Shown one piece after another: positions 15,101 to 22,735 of a stretch of 64,000 nucleotides of DNA. The position numbers and the translations under genes were made by a program. This DNA comes from Streblospio benedicti (Eukaryota > Annelida > Polychaeta > Spionida > Spionidae): positions 56,210,735 through 56,274,734 of the forward strand of contig CM032666.1 of NCBI GenBank assembly GCA_019095985.1, written 5' to 3'. Under the pieces are notes generated by a model. It had not been told where the DNA came from. It worked only from the letters and a program-made list of their open reading frames with translations, and did no database searches. Position 1 is the stretch's first letter. Each line of letters opens with the position of its first letter.

Positions 15101-18100
15101 TTTGAAGCAAATGTGATGTTTAGAAAAATTCTATCCTGTGTATTGTATTTTGTATAAATAACCTTGTCTCTCTCCAACCCATGAACTGACACTGACTATG
15201 TGAGTCTGAGACTTTAAATGGTCACTACTGATCAGTGAGTGAGAACTTGGAAGCACCAATCAGGAGGCTTCACAAGTGTTGTTAGCACCCATGATTGGTG
15301 GCTGTAGGTGGTGAATACTTAATGATCCTTAATGGGCAGTCCCAGTTATGGCTAGTATTAGATCACAAAGTTAGCTACAAACCAATTTCCTTTATTCCCA
15401 GCACTAAGGATAAATCAAAGACATGTTGCTTTTGACCATCCTGATCATAACCAATTGAGAGTTCTTTGTCATGTGATAAAATACTTGCATGTATTTGGTT
15501 TTGTATTTGTGAAGAATTTTCATAGTTCATTGAGTATTTATTTCATTGATACAAATTTGACTGATTCCTTGTAATAATAAATAAAACTAAACTAAAAAAA
15601 TGTCCATTTTAAATGAACATGAATATATAAATTTTTATACAAATTAATGATTATAATGCCCTGTCAGTTTTCTACATACGTGTCTGTTGTCATATGTATC
15701 TCAAACTGAAAGGTTTGTAACTTCAGTGGCACACATTTGACGGATATTATTCCTATGCTACTTGTGTGAAACATATCTTTTCTAATGATTGAAAACGTCT
15801 CTTCTTGTCATCAGTGTATACGTAGCAACATGTTAATGAACAATAATCACAACTGGCCAAGGGTTATTTTATATGATCGCTATTTCCTTACATGTATATT
15901 CGGAAAATGAAGTTCTAACATTGCTTCAATTATGACTTGATACATAATGATGAAAAGTATTAATTGAGGGAATGAATAATATCAAAGCATATAAAGTTTC
16001 AACAAGTAACACTAATTTTGTGATAAATCCTTAAAAAACTTACTATATTGTCTTAATATTTTCGGACATTTTCAATGTCCATCGTCTAAGACTTTTCTGT
16101 CACCAGGTGGCAGACCGTGACAGAAGTAGAAGGCGCGCGCCCTCGACCACCCCCCAACAACAAACACTGACCGACTTCTACTTCTGTCATGTGCTGCCAC
16201 CTGGTGACAGAAAAGTCTCAGACGATGGACATTGAAAATGTCCGAAAATATTAAGACAATATATAGTTTTTTAAGGATTTATCATAAAATTAGTGTTACT
16301 TGTTGATAGAAAAAAGAAATCCAATGAATCTCTTTACAAATCAGCATATAAAGTTTGTTTATGTGTAAGCCAATGATAAACATTTTTAGACATAAAGCAC
16401 ACAACACACCACATATGAAGAACCTGACGCCGCAAAATGGTGCTAACTCATATCTGGTTTATATTTCAGAAATTCATAATCAATTTCGAGATAAATACTT
16501 GTCATATTTCAACCAAATTTGTTTATGAGTATGGCTACTCATCTACGAACCATTAGAACACATTAAAAACATATTCGATTCAATGATACATAATTGGTGA
16601 GTTTCGATCTTACATATTGCCCTCTACTGGAGTGAAGTTTATCCAGTGAACTTTATAGTTTACTTTGTTCATTGCAAAGTAATTGAGACATCTTATTTCA
16701 TGATGATATTTTTTCAATATGATCATATTAACCCCAACTATTGAAGTTCAGTTTTTAACATAGTATGTACAACCACTTTATTATAATTAATAAACAAACC
16801 CACACACCTTTTTTAAGCAAATGTGAAAATATTTATTATAACCTGTATGTTGTATTTTGTGTGAATAACCTTGTATTTCTCCAACTTGACTTATGAACTG
16901 ACACTGACCATGTGAGTCTGAGACTTTAAATGGTCACTACCTACCAGTGTGTTAGAACTTGGAAGCACCAATCAGGAGGCTTCAAGTGTTGTTGGCATGC
17001 AGGTGTTGCCATGGCTACAGGTAGTGAGTACCAAATGGCCAGCACTGGTCAGGGCAACTAGTATAAATCAATTTCCTACATATATATATAGATATATATA
17101 CTATATATAACACATTTAGATAAAGTACAGTGGAACCTGTCTCATGTGGAGACTTGCTGGAGAAGTGAAGTGTCCACACAAAACACACCCATTTCTAAAT
17201 GGAAAAGTACTAAGGATAAATCAGAGACATGTTGTCTTAAAACCTCCTGATCATAACCTGAGATCATAACAAATTGAGAATTTTAATACCATGTGATAAA
17301 ATACTTCGATATATTTGTTTTTGTATTTGTCAGGAATCTAATTTTGCTTATATTATATGACTGAACTAAAGCCCAAAAAGTATAATTTCTTTGCACAGCT
17401 ATTTTGATTGCAACTTTATATTTATTTTTTATTCATCCATAATGAACTTGGAACATGAACATTGAAATTTTAATACAAATTAATAATTATAATGCCCAGT
17501 TACTTTCCCACATATTCGTCTACTGTCATATAGTTGTCTCTTATCTCAAACCATGTAAATTGATATATACATTTGTATCTCACTTAAAAAGGTTTGTTAT
17601 TTCAGTTGCACACTCTTTCCAGTGCAAATTGTGTGCAACACATCGTCTGTTTTCACGGCTTGATCACTCACACTGCCTTTACAAGTCCTTGTTCATACCA
17701 ACCCGTGGGCCAAGTTGTTGCTTTTATGTGCAAAAATAATTTTTGTGCAAGTCAAAAACAAAATCATTTCTCTGTTTTTCCTATCTACATAGTGAGATTG
17801 ATTTGACGTTTGAATTCCCCGCTGAACATTTTGCCAGTGGGGCTTGTGATTGGTCGGATTTTGTAAGTTCCACAGAATTGGATATGATTGTATCACGGCT
17901 ATATACTGCATATATAGTCATGAGATATGACGATGTGTGCAACATATTATACGTGTATATACAATATTTAGACTTCTGTTCATGTTCATGACCTGCTTCT
18001 TTCCTTGTATCTTTATCACTTCCTTGATGGTTCTTGTTCTCCAGTCACTCTCTTTCCAAAACACTCACTTCTTCCCAGTCTATCTCATGGTTGTTCTGAT

Positions 18101-19151
18101 TAATATGATTCGTGATTGCACTCTTGTTGACTTGGGTTATGGATTCTTTCCTCGCTGCTCTGGTGAAAGGTCATGAACAGGGACGAGGGGGCCTTTCATC
18201 TCTTCCATGTGTACGATCTAATTTTCGGCATAGGAAGTCGTGCTCAGTGACCTTGACATGCGCAGAGATGTTTTGAGAATGGCGACAGTAGTTGTTGAAA
18301 CTATCAACAATGTAAGAATTTATTGTGTTGTGTTAAGATGATCATTAATGTATATATGCATGCCATTATTTTTTAAATCTCCCCCATTCCGGAGAGAGAT
18401 TTCTAGCGTTGTGCTGAATTTTGCTGAAGTCAAGCTCTAGAACACAGTAGAGGAACTTCACAGAGGCACCTTCATAGAGGGAGATATGAACACCTTTAAT
18501 TTTGAACTGGCAAAAACATGAAATCCACAGACAAATTGTCAATTAGCCAGTGTTAAATTTGTAACCTGAGTAACAATATTTCTTCCAAATATAATGCATC
18601 TTACTTTTTTTAGGCTATCAGTCAGAGGGATATTGGTTGCCTTACTTCTGAAGAGTGGGGCTCGTACTTTTGTGAAGACAGTAGTAATACAATGTCATCT
18701 GACATTTTACACGAGCATGCGTCAATAGCTGTTCCTCATCTGGACTACTTAGTAGGTACGCGGAAATATTTGGTTCTCAGTGTGGAAGTCATTCGTTGTA
18801 TTAGTGATCATACTAAATATTTTGTATGTAGTTTTACAATCAATCTAATGCAGTAGATTTACAATCAATCTAATGCAGTTTACGTCATGTCATTTAGTAT
18901 TTTATAGGTTTTGTGAACTTTATCAAAAATGCTTATAAGTACATGTAATAATGTTAAGTTTTTTTATTATTAAATGTTACACGTGTAGAATATTGTATAC
19001 AATGTATCTTAATTTATGGCTTAAAATTGAAATTATTTGTCTTCTTTTATTTTCAGACTTACCTTTGGATTATCAATTTTCTACATTTAAATCAAAAGAA
19101 AGTGGATATTTTCCTGCAAAACCCGTCAATATTAGACATGAAGAGAGTTAG
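172..19151 (+). CDS. NT5DC1: 5'-nucleotidase domain-containing protein 1 (NT5DC1-like), 5' end outside window
   Basis: Exons read: 172-263, 1775-1846, 2060-2169, 2532-2620, 3701-3806, 3958-4132, 4236-4324, 4681-4811, 5323-5466, 18614-18755, 19057-19151. All have GT donors and AG acceptors, and they sum to 1245 nt (414 codons plus stop) in one frame. Seen: the block RASHGTKF, then FVGDG followed by ND-TFPA (the HAD-type acidic motif), and the C-terminal EEWGSYF and DLPLDYQF blocks. These match human NT5DC1 (RASHGTK, YFGDS, KWGSFF, ELPLDYKF). The N-terminal DxD nucleophile exon should lie upstream of base 1. Known: this is a haloacid-dehalogenase-fold family related to cytosolic 5'-nucleotidases; the NT5DC1 substrate is not well defined. 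The intron 5467-18613 is huge and holds an antisense PARP gene. A candidate polyA signal AATAAA lies at 19285-19290. The direct splice 5466 to 18614 is phase 0 and gives a linker close to the human length. Two extra candidate exons at 17797 and 18234 complicate the model. Confidence 0.88.
749..769 (+). promoter_or_regulatory. TATA box plus CRE ahead of the BED zinc-finger ORF
   Basis: TATAAATAG at 749-757 is followed five bases later by a perfect palindromic CRE, TGACGTCA, at 762-769. The ORF starts at 895, leaving room for a 5' UTR of about 110 nt. The placement inside the TIR element suggests the element brings its own RNA polymerase II promoter. In a standard promoter the CRE sits upstream of the TATA box; here it is just downstream, so its role is uncertain. 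Confidence 0.5.
895..1461 (+). CDS. BED/hAT-type zinc-finger protein, 188 aa, single exon
   Basis: This is an uninterrupted 188-residue ORF. Its N-terminal half fits a BED-like zinc finger of transposon origin: aromatic residues near 5-20, Cys32-x2-Cys35, then MGESAL, and His52-x5-His58. An ISGFF motif follows near 73-77, then a low-complexity linker with a proline run (PPPPPLPQ, about 116-123). The C-terminal 60 residues contain SEVLWCLKTV, a helix also common in transposon-derived zinc-finger proteins. No RNase-H/DDE transposase domain is present. A TATA box and a CRE lie 130-150 bp upstream, and AATAAA overlaps the stop (1460-1465), so it looks like a self-contained transcription unit inside the NT5DC1 intron on the same strand. 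Function unknown; DNA binding is inferred from the finger. Confidence 0.65.
   Translation: MGKCTFNNTWMTADPYKEWIQPVKGNRYRAFCRVCCKEIDLTTMGESALKSHSKGAKHCQNMDSSIGKSFTISGFFKSKTSTTSADLKAGPSTSVGQGIPATVGNNTPGDGLMVVPPPPPLPQALPGARCLTDFVSKNDVLKSEVLWCLKTVTDHNSYNSFKGIDKLFIEMFPDSAIAKKFTCGERKS
2734..3503. mobile_element. TA-flanked TIR DNA transposon (MITE), copy 1, in NT5DC1 intron
   Basis: The left end CCATATTTGTTCTTTTAAGC and the right end read from the other strand (CCATATTCGTTCTAAAAAGC) form near-identical terminal inverted repeats. TA dinucleotides border both ends (2732-2733 and 3504-3505), as expected for Tc1/mariner-style insertion. No transposase is seen. A second copy of the family lies at 56921-57623. 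Confidence 0.75.
4812..5322 (+). other. NT5DC1 intron with a long imperfect hairpin
   Basis: The intron has no ORF worth calling. At 5178-5265 two arms of about 30 nt (centred on tctctctcgcacatcttt and aaagatgtgagagagaga) pair around a loop of roughly 26 nt. It could be a small foldback relic or a hairpin RNA precursor. Confidence 0.45.
5793..8669 (-). CDS. PARP6/PARP8-like mono-ADP-ribosyltransferase, nested antisense in NT5DC1 intron
   Basis: Seven exons on the minus strand: 8669-8508, 8346-8248, 8054-7716, 7343-7104, 6944-6845, 6673-6484, 6273-5793. Together 1611 nt, giving 536 residues in one phase-consistent frame. Start MADSDYSED lies just inside an exon with an acceptor at 8676, so a 5' exon may exist. 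Seen: VDLHVCVDLD, then FCVLCD (human PARP8 has YCVVCD) and RVCARPVC, then the catalytic fold KFVFHGSRTENWWSI, GEGIYLSP and LALCEVI, all shared with PARP6/8. His of HGS and Tyr of IYLS are the conserved NAD-binding pair. A basic, Ser-rich insert of about 75 residues separates IYLSP from LALCEVI. It is shorter than human PARP8 (854 aa), mainly through absence of the central repetitive region. Known: these PARPs are mono-ADP-ribosyltransferases. Candidate polyA signal on the minus strand at 5777-5772. Confidence 0.88.
9302..9777. mobile_element. TIR element rich in GTTACTCCCA motifs, copy 1
   Basis: The left end ATGGGAATTGTCACGGT and the right end, reverse-complemented, AGAGTTGTCACGGT form terminal inverted repeats. 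A five-base direct repeat catat (9297-9301 and 9778-9782) borders it. The site is interpretable because the element interrupts a repeat-array unit that elsewhere reads straight through (gtcatatgtgtct). No ORF of its own. The second, longer copy is at about 58705-59635. Confidence 0.7.
9808..10065. mobile_element. Foldback element, 258 bp with arms of about 85 bp
   Basis: The left arm begins aatatataatatttaatcta and the right arm ends in its exact reverse complement. The arms continue to pair through cataatttcca, ttttaa, catatggcat and the ggaagaaatatgg-like region, leaving a loop of about 85 bp containing gacgtaacccc. A 13-bp direct repeat tatgtaattgata lies at 9796-9808 and 10093-10105. It interrupts a repeat-array unit. 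Non-coding. Confidence 0.75.
12167..13046 (-). pseudogene. Truncated second copy of the PARP 3' end
   Basis: The sequence duplicates 5703-6608 closely: last exon (counterpart of 5793-6273), the intron before it, and part of the preceding exon, ending abruptly at the N gap. In the last exon, the stretch after ATGTACCAAC is 7 nt shorter than in the intact gene, shifting the frame. The C-terminal coding portion (LGVWCLALCEVI onwards) is otherwise well preserved. It is either a recent segmental duplicate or the other haplotype placed in tandem by the assembler; the neighbouring gap and repeated flank favour the latter. Confidence 0.75.
13047..13146. other. Assembly gap (100 N)
   Basis: Exactly 100 N, a conventional filler for a gap of unknown size. 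It cuts a PARP exon copy on its left. Sequence on its right restarts inside a repeat-array unit already seen at about 11103. Confidence 0.99.
13147..14186. repeat. Near-identical second copy of 11103-12166
   Basis: From aaatgtgataatcatgttaa to agaagaggtatataac, this block tracks 11103-12166 with small indels and substitutions, and is much more similar to it than are the other array units. The two copies flank the PARP 3' duplicate and the gap, forming a B-PARP-gap-B arrangement. After the shared ataac the sequences part completely. Confidence 0.8.
15999..16306. mobile_element. Foldback element, 308 bp with very long near-perfect arms
   Basis: The left arm starts tcaacaagtaacactaattt and the right arm ends with the complement. 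Pairing continues through ggatttat, ttttaa, caatatattg-like sequence, ttaatattttcgg, cattttcaatgtcc, atcgtct, gacttttctgtcacc and aggtggca, about 125 nt per arm. The loop is GC-rich (aaggcgcgcgccctcg). Non-coding. It sits between two occurrences of agcatataaagttt (upstream near 15987 and downstream near 16344), possibly an old insertion scar. Confidence 0.8.
17111..17796 (+). other. Intronic sequence without a supported gene
   Basis: Begins with a fragment cagtggaacctgtct resembling the ends of pogo/Tigger-like elements, then the last remnants of the array tail. Several short overlapping reading frames are present but none resembles a protein or has splice support. Confidence 0.5.
17797..18311 (+). 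pseudogene. Two extra NT5DC1-like exons (alternative exons or remnant of a second copy)
   Basis: Candidate exons 17797-17862 and 18234-18311 are followed by donors gtaagt and gtaaga. They read phase 0 into the real NT5DC1 exon at 18614. The first encodes a stretch containing EFPAEHF and CDWSDF, the second begins EVVLSDLDM. Together they resemble the NT5DC1 segment TFPA..W.TV.IL.E in exon 5323-5466 and in human (IFPARHY then NWETVLILEEL). They lack the preceding GD..ND motif. The acceptor before 17797 is weak for phase 0 (tgag); a better acceptor four bases upstream would need a different phase. Inference: either mutually exclusive exons, or the 3' part of a second NT5DC1-like gene whose upstream exons are missing from this assembly. 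It could also be coincidental. Confidence 0.45.
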
Positions 19152-20687
19152 CAATCTTAATATGCATGGTTTTTTTTGGTGTAAACCTTGCAATATCCTT
19201 TGTTTTAAAAGGTAACGTTCTCACAAAAGCGGCCCAATCTTGTGAAAATATAAGTTAATATCTTGTGAGGTGATGTCAACTGAAAATAAATACATAGTTG
19301 TGCTGTAATTAAATGATAGGCATCTTCATTGTCAAAAATGCAAACTGGTGCACGTTATGTAACTTCTGTTCTTTTACGATATGTTCACATTTAGGCTACA
19401 AGTGACTCACTACTGGCAACAGACAATGCTCTAGAGACATATATTATTATGGAAGTGTTAGCATTTTACGGAGCTGCTACAATTCTATAGCAACCGGCAA
19501 CAACGATTTTTTTCTCCTTCGTAAAATTCTGGTTGGCCTTTATCATTGATTGATTTATAACTGATTTTTTCACTTGACATCAGGACAGTCTTAATACATG
19601 TACTGGGTATGTGATTACAAGTCCTTTACTATTGTGTCACAGTGAAAGTCACTCTAGAAAATCGCCTGAATGTGAACACAAAAGTCGCCTGTAGCTGTTG
19701 TATGTTACTGTCAACCATCGTTTGAAGCTTGTAATGTAAACATTATGTGAGAGTGAGAATAATATGGGATGAAAATAAAAGATCAAAAAGCCAATTTTCT
19801 TTTTTGTTACCAATAAACATCTCCTGTACATATGAAATGAATATATGCAGTACACCCTTGCTTTTAGCCACTCTGTAGTTGGGAGTATAAGTAGGGAAAA
19901 GTGTCCCCATTATTGAGGTCTTTATTTTTGCAGTATTAAGCAAAAAGAGTAAATTTTTGAGAGAATGAGCCCCCAAAAATCTCAAGTGGCCACCCTTATA
20001 ATTAAATCCCATCCTTCATCTTCCTACCTAAATCTGTAACTGCTGGACTTATTTGATGAGATGATTTGACACGAATTACTACGCAAACTCTCATATATAC
20101 AAAATCCTGGGTCTACCACTGAGGACCACACGAGGACTGGCCTCGATGAAAAGGTGGTCTTTGGACTCTGGAGCACAAAATATGGTCCTATTATAGAGGT
20201 GGTCTAATATTTGGCGGGTCTACTGTATACTAGGTACAGGTACTATCTTAGGCTTTCAACCACCACCTGTACATTCAGATATTATCCTGGTGATGTTTTA
20301 AATGTGAACACAAATAAAACCCTGGATTCTTCAACTGGCCATTTCCTCTCAAAGTCCATATTTGAGGAGACGAAAGCCCTTGTACTTATTTACATTGGTA
20401 AACCTAGTGAAGACCGCATGTTGACTGAAATATAAAATCTGAAGTGTAAACAAATATAAATGAGGAGTGGTTAAAATCATAATCATGTAGTCTGAGTGCG
20501 TGCGCAGTGCATCTAGTTCTTTATTCCAAAATACCATCCATTCTCATTATAATAAAAATGAAATTGTAGTAGAATACATGACTTGTAGAAATAAGTGGAA
20601 CACATGATTAAAGTAAAATATATACAGTAATATTTATTCAATTCACTGACTAGTATAATTTGTCAACATTTGGATAATAATAGTCTT
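19152..20687. other. Convergent intergenic region with a pogo-like relic
   Basis: Lies between the 3' ends of NT5DC1 (plus) and the SDR gene (minus). It holds the NT5DC1 polyA signal (19285) and a likely pogo/Tigger-type relic from about 19848 (cagtacacccttgctt) to 20226 (gggtctactg). The relic contains the typical ggactggcctcgatg and aggtggtct phrases seen in the related relics at 25735 and 43925. The SDR polyA signal is TTTATT at 20633-20638, AATAAA on the minus strand. Nothing else recognised. Confidence 0.55.
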
Positions 20688-21773
20688 TTACATTGAACTT
20701 GATTGAGGACCTCGGTAATTCTTTGTCTTTTTAGCAACCCCATTTTCAATCAACGTATAGGCCATATCAATGAGAGTATCCTCAATCGGTCGTGGCTGGA
20801 TACCCAATACAGATTTCATTCTTTCATTACTGTATTGTTGTATAACACCAACAGATGGCAGAATCATTCTAACAGACTTGTCAAACCTGCCCAGGACCCA
20901 CATCAGTGGGTATGGTGCATTTGTTGTTGGCACACTGTAACCTTGACTTTTAAACTCCTTTTCCAAAATCAACGCAATATCAGACATCCACATGTTTTTA
21001 TTAGCTAAGATGTGCCTGTATCCACTTGCTTTATCATTTGTAATTGCTGCAATATGAGCCGCAGCTACGTCACGAACATCCACAACAGTGTAGTTCAATT
21101 TGGGCAGCATCGGCATCTCTTTGTTGAGCATTCGCTTCATGATCTCCATGCTTGTTGCCATAGATCCACACAAAACAGGGCCCATCACAAATGACGGATT
21201 GATGGTTGCCAACTCGAACTTTTCATCTTCATTCAATGCTTTTACGAAATCCCAAGCTGCTTTTTCAGCAAGAGTTTTACTTTTGTAATATGCATTTTTA
21301 CAGATGTCTAGATTTGTCCAATCTTCTTCTGTAAAAACTTTGCCCTTCGCAGGTTCAGATTCCGCAGCTACAGCTGCAACTGAACTAGTGAGAACGACTT
21401 TCTTCACACCTCCAGCTTCTTTGCACGCTTGAAGCACATTTAGAGTTCCATCCACAGCAGGTTTTATCAACTCATTTTCATCCTCCGGCAATGTCACAGG
21501 AAACGGACTTGCAACATGCATCACATATGAACATCCTCTGACGGCTTCTAACCATCCATCCGGTTTCAATAAATCTGCCTCCACTAACTCAATGGGGTGT
21601 TTTGCTGACGGGCAAAGATTCAGCAGCGGTTTGACTTTCTCTTCATTCTGTTTACTTCTGACAGTACCTCTAACTTTATAGCCACTTTCTTGAAGTTGCT
21701 GTACAACATGTGTGGCTATATACCCGGATGCCCCAGTGACAAGCACTGTGCCATCAGATGCTGCTGCAGCCAT
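20688..21773 (-). CDS. Extended short-chain dehydrogenase/reductase, dihydroflavonol-4-reductase-like
   Basis: A 361-residue uninterrupted ORF. The N-terminus has the NAD(P)-binding motif TGASGYIA (about 13-20), then basic residues after the second strand (GTVRS, about 36-40) that suggest NADP(H). The catalytic set follows: TSSVAA (Ser about 130-131) and Tyr162 with Lys166 in YYKSK. NPSFVMGP and VDVRDVAAAHI are family signatures of the DFR/cinnamoyl-CoA reductase/aldehyde reductase group (atypical/extended SDR). The length is normal for the family. Animals have no anthocyanin pathway, so the natural substrate is probably an aldehyde or ketone that cannot be named from sequence. Intronless, unlike the surrounding genes except RAD17. 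A minus-strand polyA signal lies about 50 nt past the stop (20638-20633). Confidence 0.9.
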   Translation of the reverse strand: MAAAASDGTVLVTGASGYIATHVVQQLQESGYKVRGTVRSKQNEEKVKPLLNLCPSAKHPIELVEADLLKPDGWLEAVRGCSYVMHVASPFPVTLPEDENELIKPAVDGTLNVLQACKEAGGVKKVVLTSSVAAVAAESEPAKGKVFTEEDWTNLDICKNAYYKSKTLAEKAAWDFVKALNEDEKFELATINPSFVMGPVLCGSMATSMEIMKRMLNKEMPMLPKLNYTVVDVRDVAAAHIAAITNDKASGYRHILANKNMWMSDIALILEKEFKSQGYSVPTTNAPYPLMWVLGRFDKSVRMILPSVGVIQQYSNERMKSVLGIQPRPIEDTLIDMAYTLIENGVAKKTKNYRGPQSSSM

Positions 21774-22735
21774 TTCTCTCGTTACTTACTACTAAAGGAA
21801 GATGAAAAATTATCCTATGACAAAACAATCTACGTTCTCTCTACTTCTTGTCACTTCCAAGTTGAAATTTAAGCTGTTCGGTTTGGTACATGTATATGAT
21901 TATGTACTAGGTCTACTGGGAAAGTGTAGAGCCTTTTAATGACAGTGCACTGTATTAATATATTAAGTCATTCCCGCTCTATGTGACTTGGCAATATGCT
22001 TTCAGAGCTACTTCTCTATGGCAATATCACGCCTGACACCACGACTGTCTGTTGATAACACAGATCTTTCCTAATCTATGCCCTTTGAACAGATATTCTC
22101 TTGAAATGTTGTAAATCCACTTCATCCAGCGTACACAGAGAACCATAATTATTGAGGTCGTTTCCGTATTAGACTAAAGCAGCAAAGCAAGAGTGCGTTA
22201 TGTTTTGTACAGTACAACCTTCTCTGAAGAGCATTTCTTATTAAAGTTTAGGTGGCGTTCTGGTGGTGTCTCATTTCATATTTGTTTCAAAAAATACGTG
22301 TAGACTGAACACACTAGCTGTTTGTAACTTTTAATATATAATACACTTTGTACTGATATTTATTTTCAACAATCGATCTTGACCTTTATCAACAATAATG
22401 CAACACATTGATGTTTGTAACTGCTATTTTTTTTAAATACACCCATATGGTATGCATTAATTATGTAACTTATGTGATACAGTATATACACACCTGCTAA
22501 TACAAGACAAATGTTTATAAATTAGGATAGCTTTAACAATTCTTTAAATTTTAATAATAGCTAGTGATATGATAAATGCAGCAATAAATGCAACAGACCT
22601 ACAAATATACATGGATCTGCACTTAATAACATAGTTCAAAAGGCATCACTTTCATCTATATCTACTTTTTACAGACATCACAGATACCACTTGAATACTG
22701 GGGTATTTAATTTCATCCACATACATATACATGTA
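21774..22735. other. Intergenic region between SDR start and RAD17 stop
   Basis: Both neighbours are on the minus strand, so this holds the SDR promoter and the RAD17 3' end. A possible RAD17 polyA signal on the minus strand is at 22364-22359, about 370 nt past the stop. No conserved element, repeat or ORF recognised. Confidence 0.5.

Larger units (their letters stand above)
8676..17110. repeat. Degenerate repeat array of about 1-1.7 kb units in NT5DC1 intron
   Basis: An anchor sequence (gaacttggaagcaccaatca, then ggcttca..gtgttgttagcaccc, then atgggcagcc, then attatagatcac) recurs near 10540, 11450, 13490, 15245 and 16957, with a truncated copy near 8990. Each unit also carries acctttt-gaagcaaatgtga, caaaccaatttcc, catgtgataaaat, and the tail tctcaaactatgtaattgatacatttg. 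Spacing is about 0.9-1.8 kb after discounting inserted elements. No protein is conserved through the units. Insertions of other elements into the units date them as older. Type unknown. Confidence 0.75.

Noticed and set aside
14643-18176. Chain of short plus-strand ORFs
   Set aside because: They lie in AT-rich repeat-array sequence, with codon content and termini unrelated to any family; only the NT5DC1-like exons were kept.
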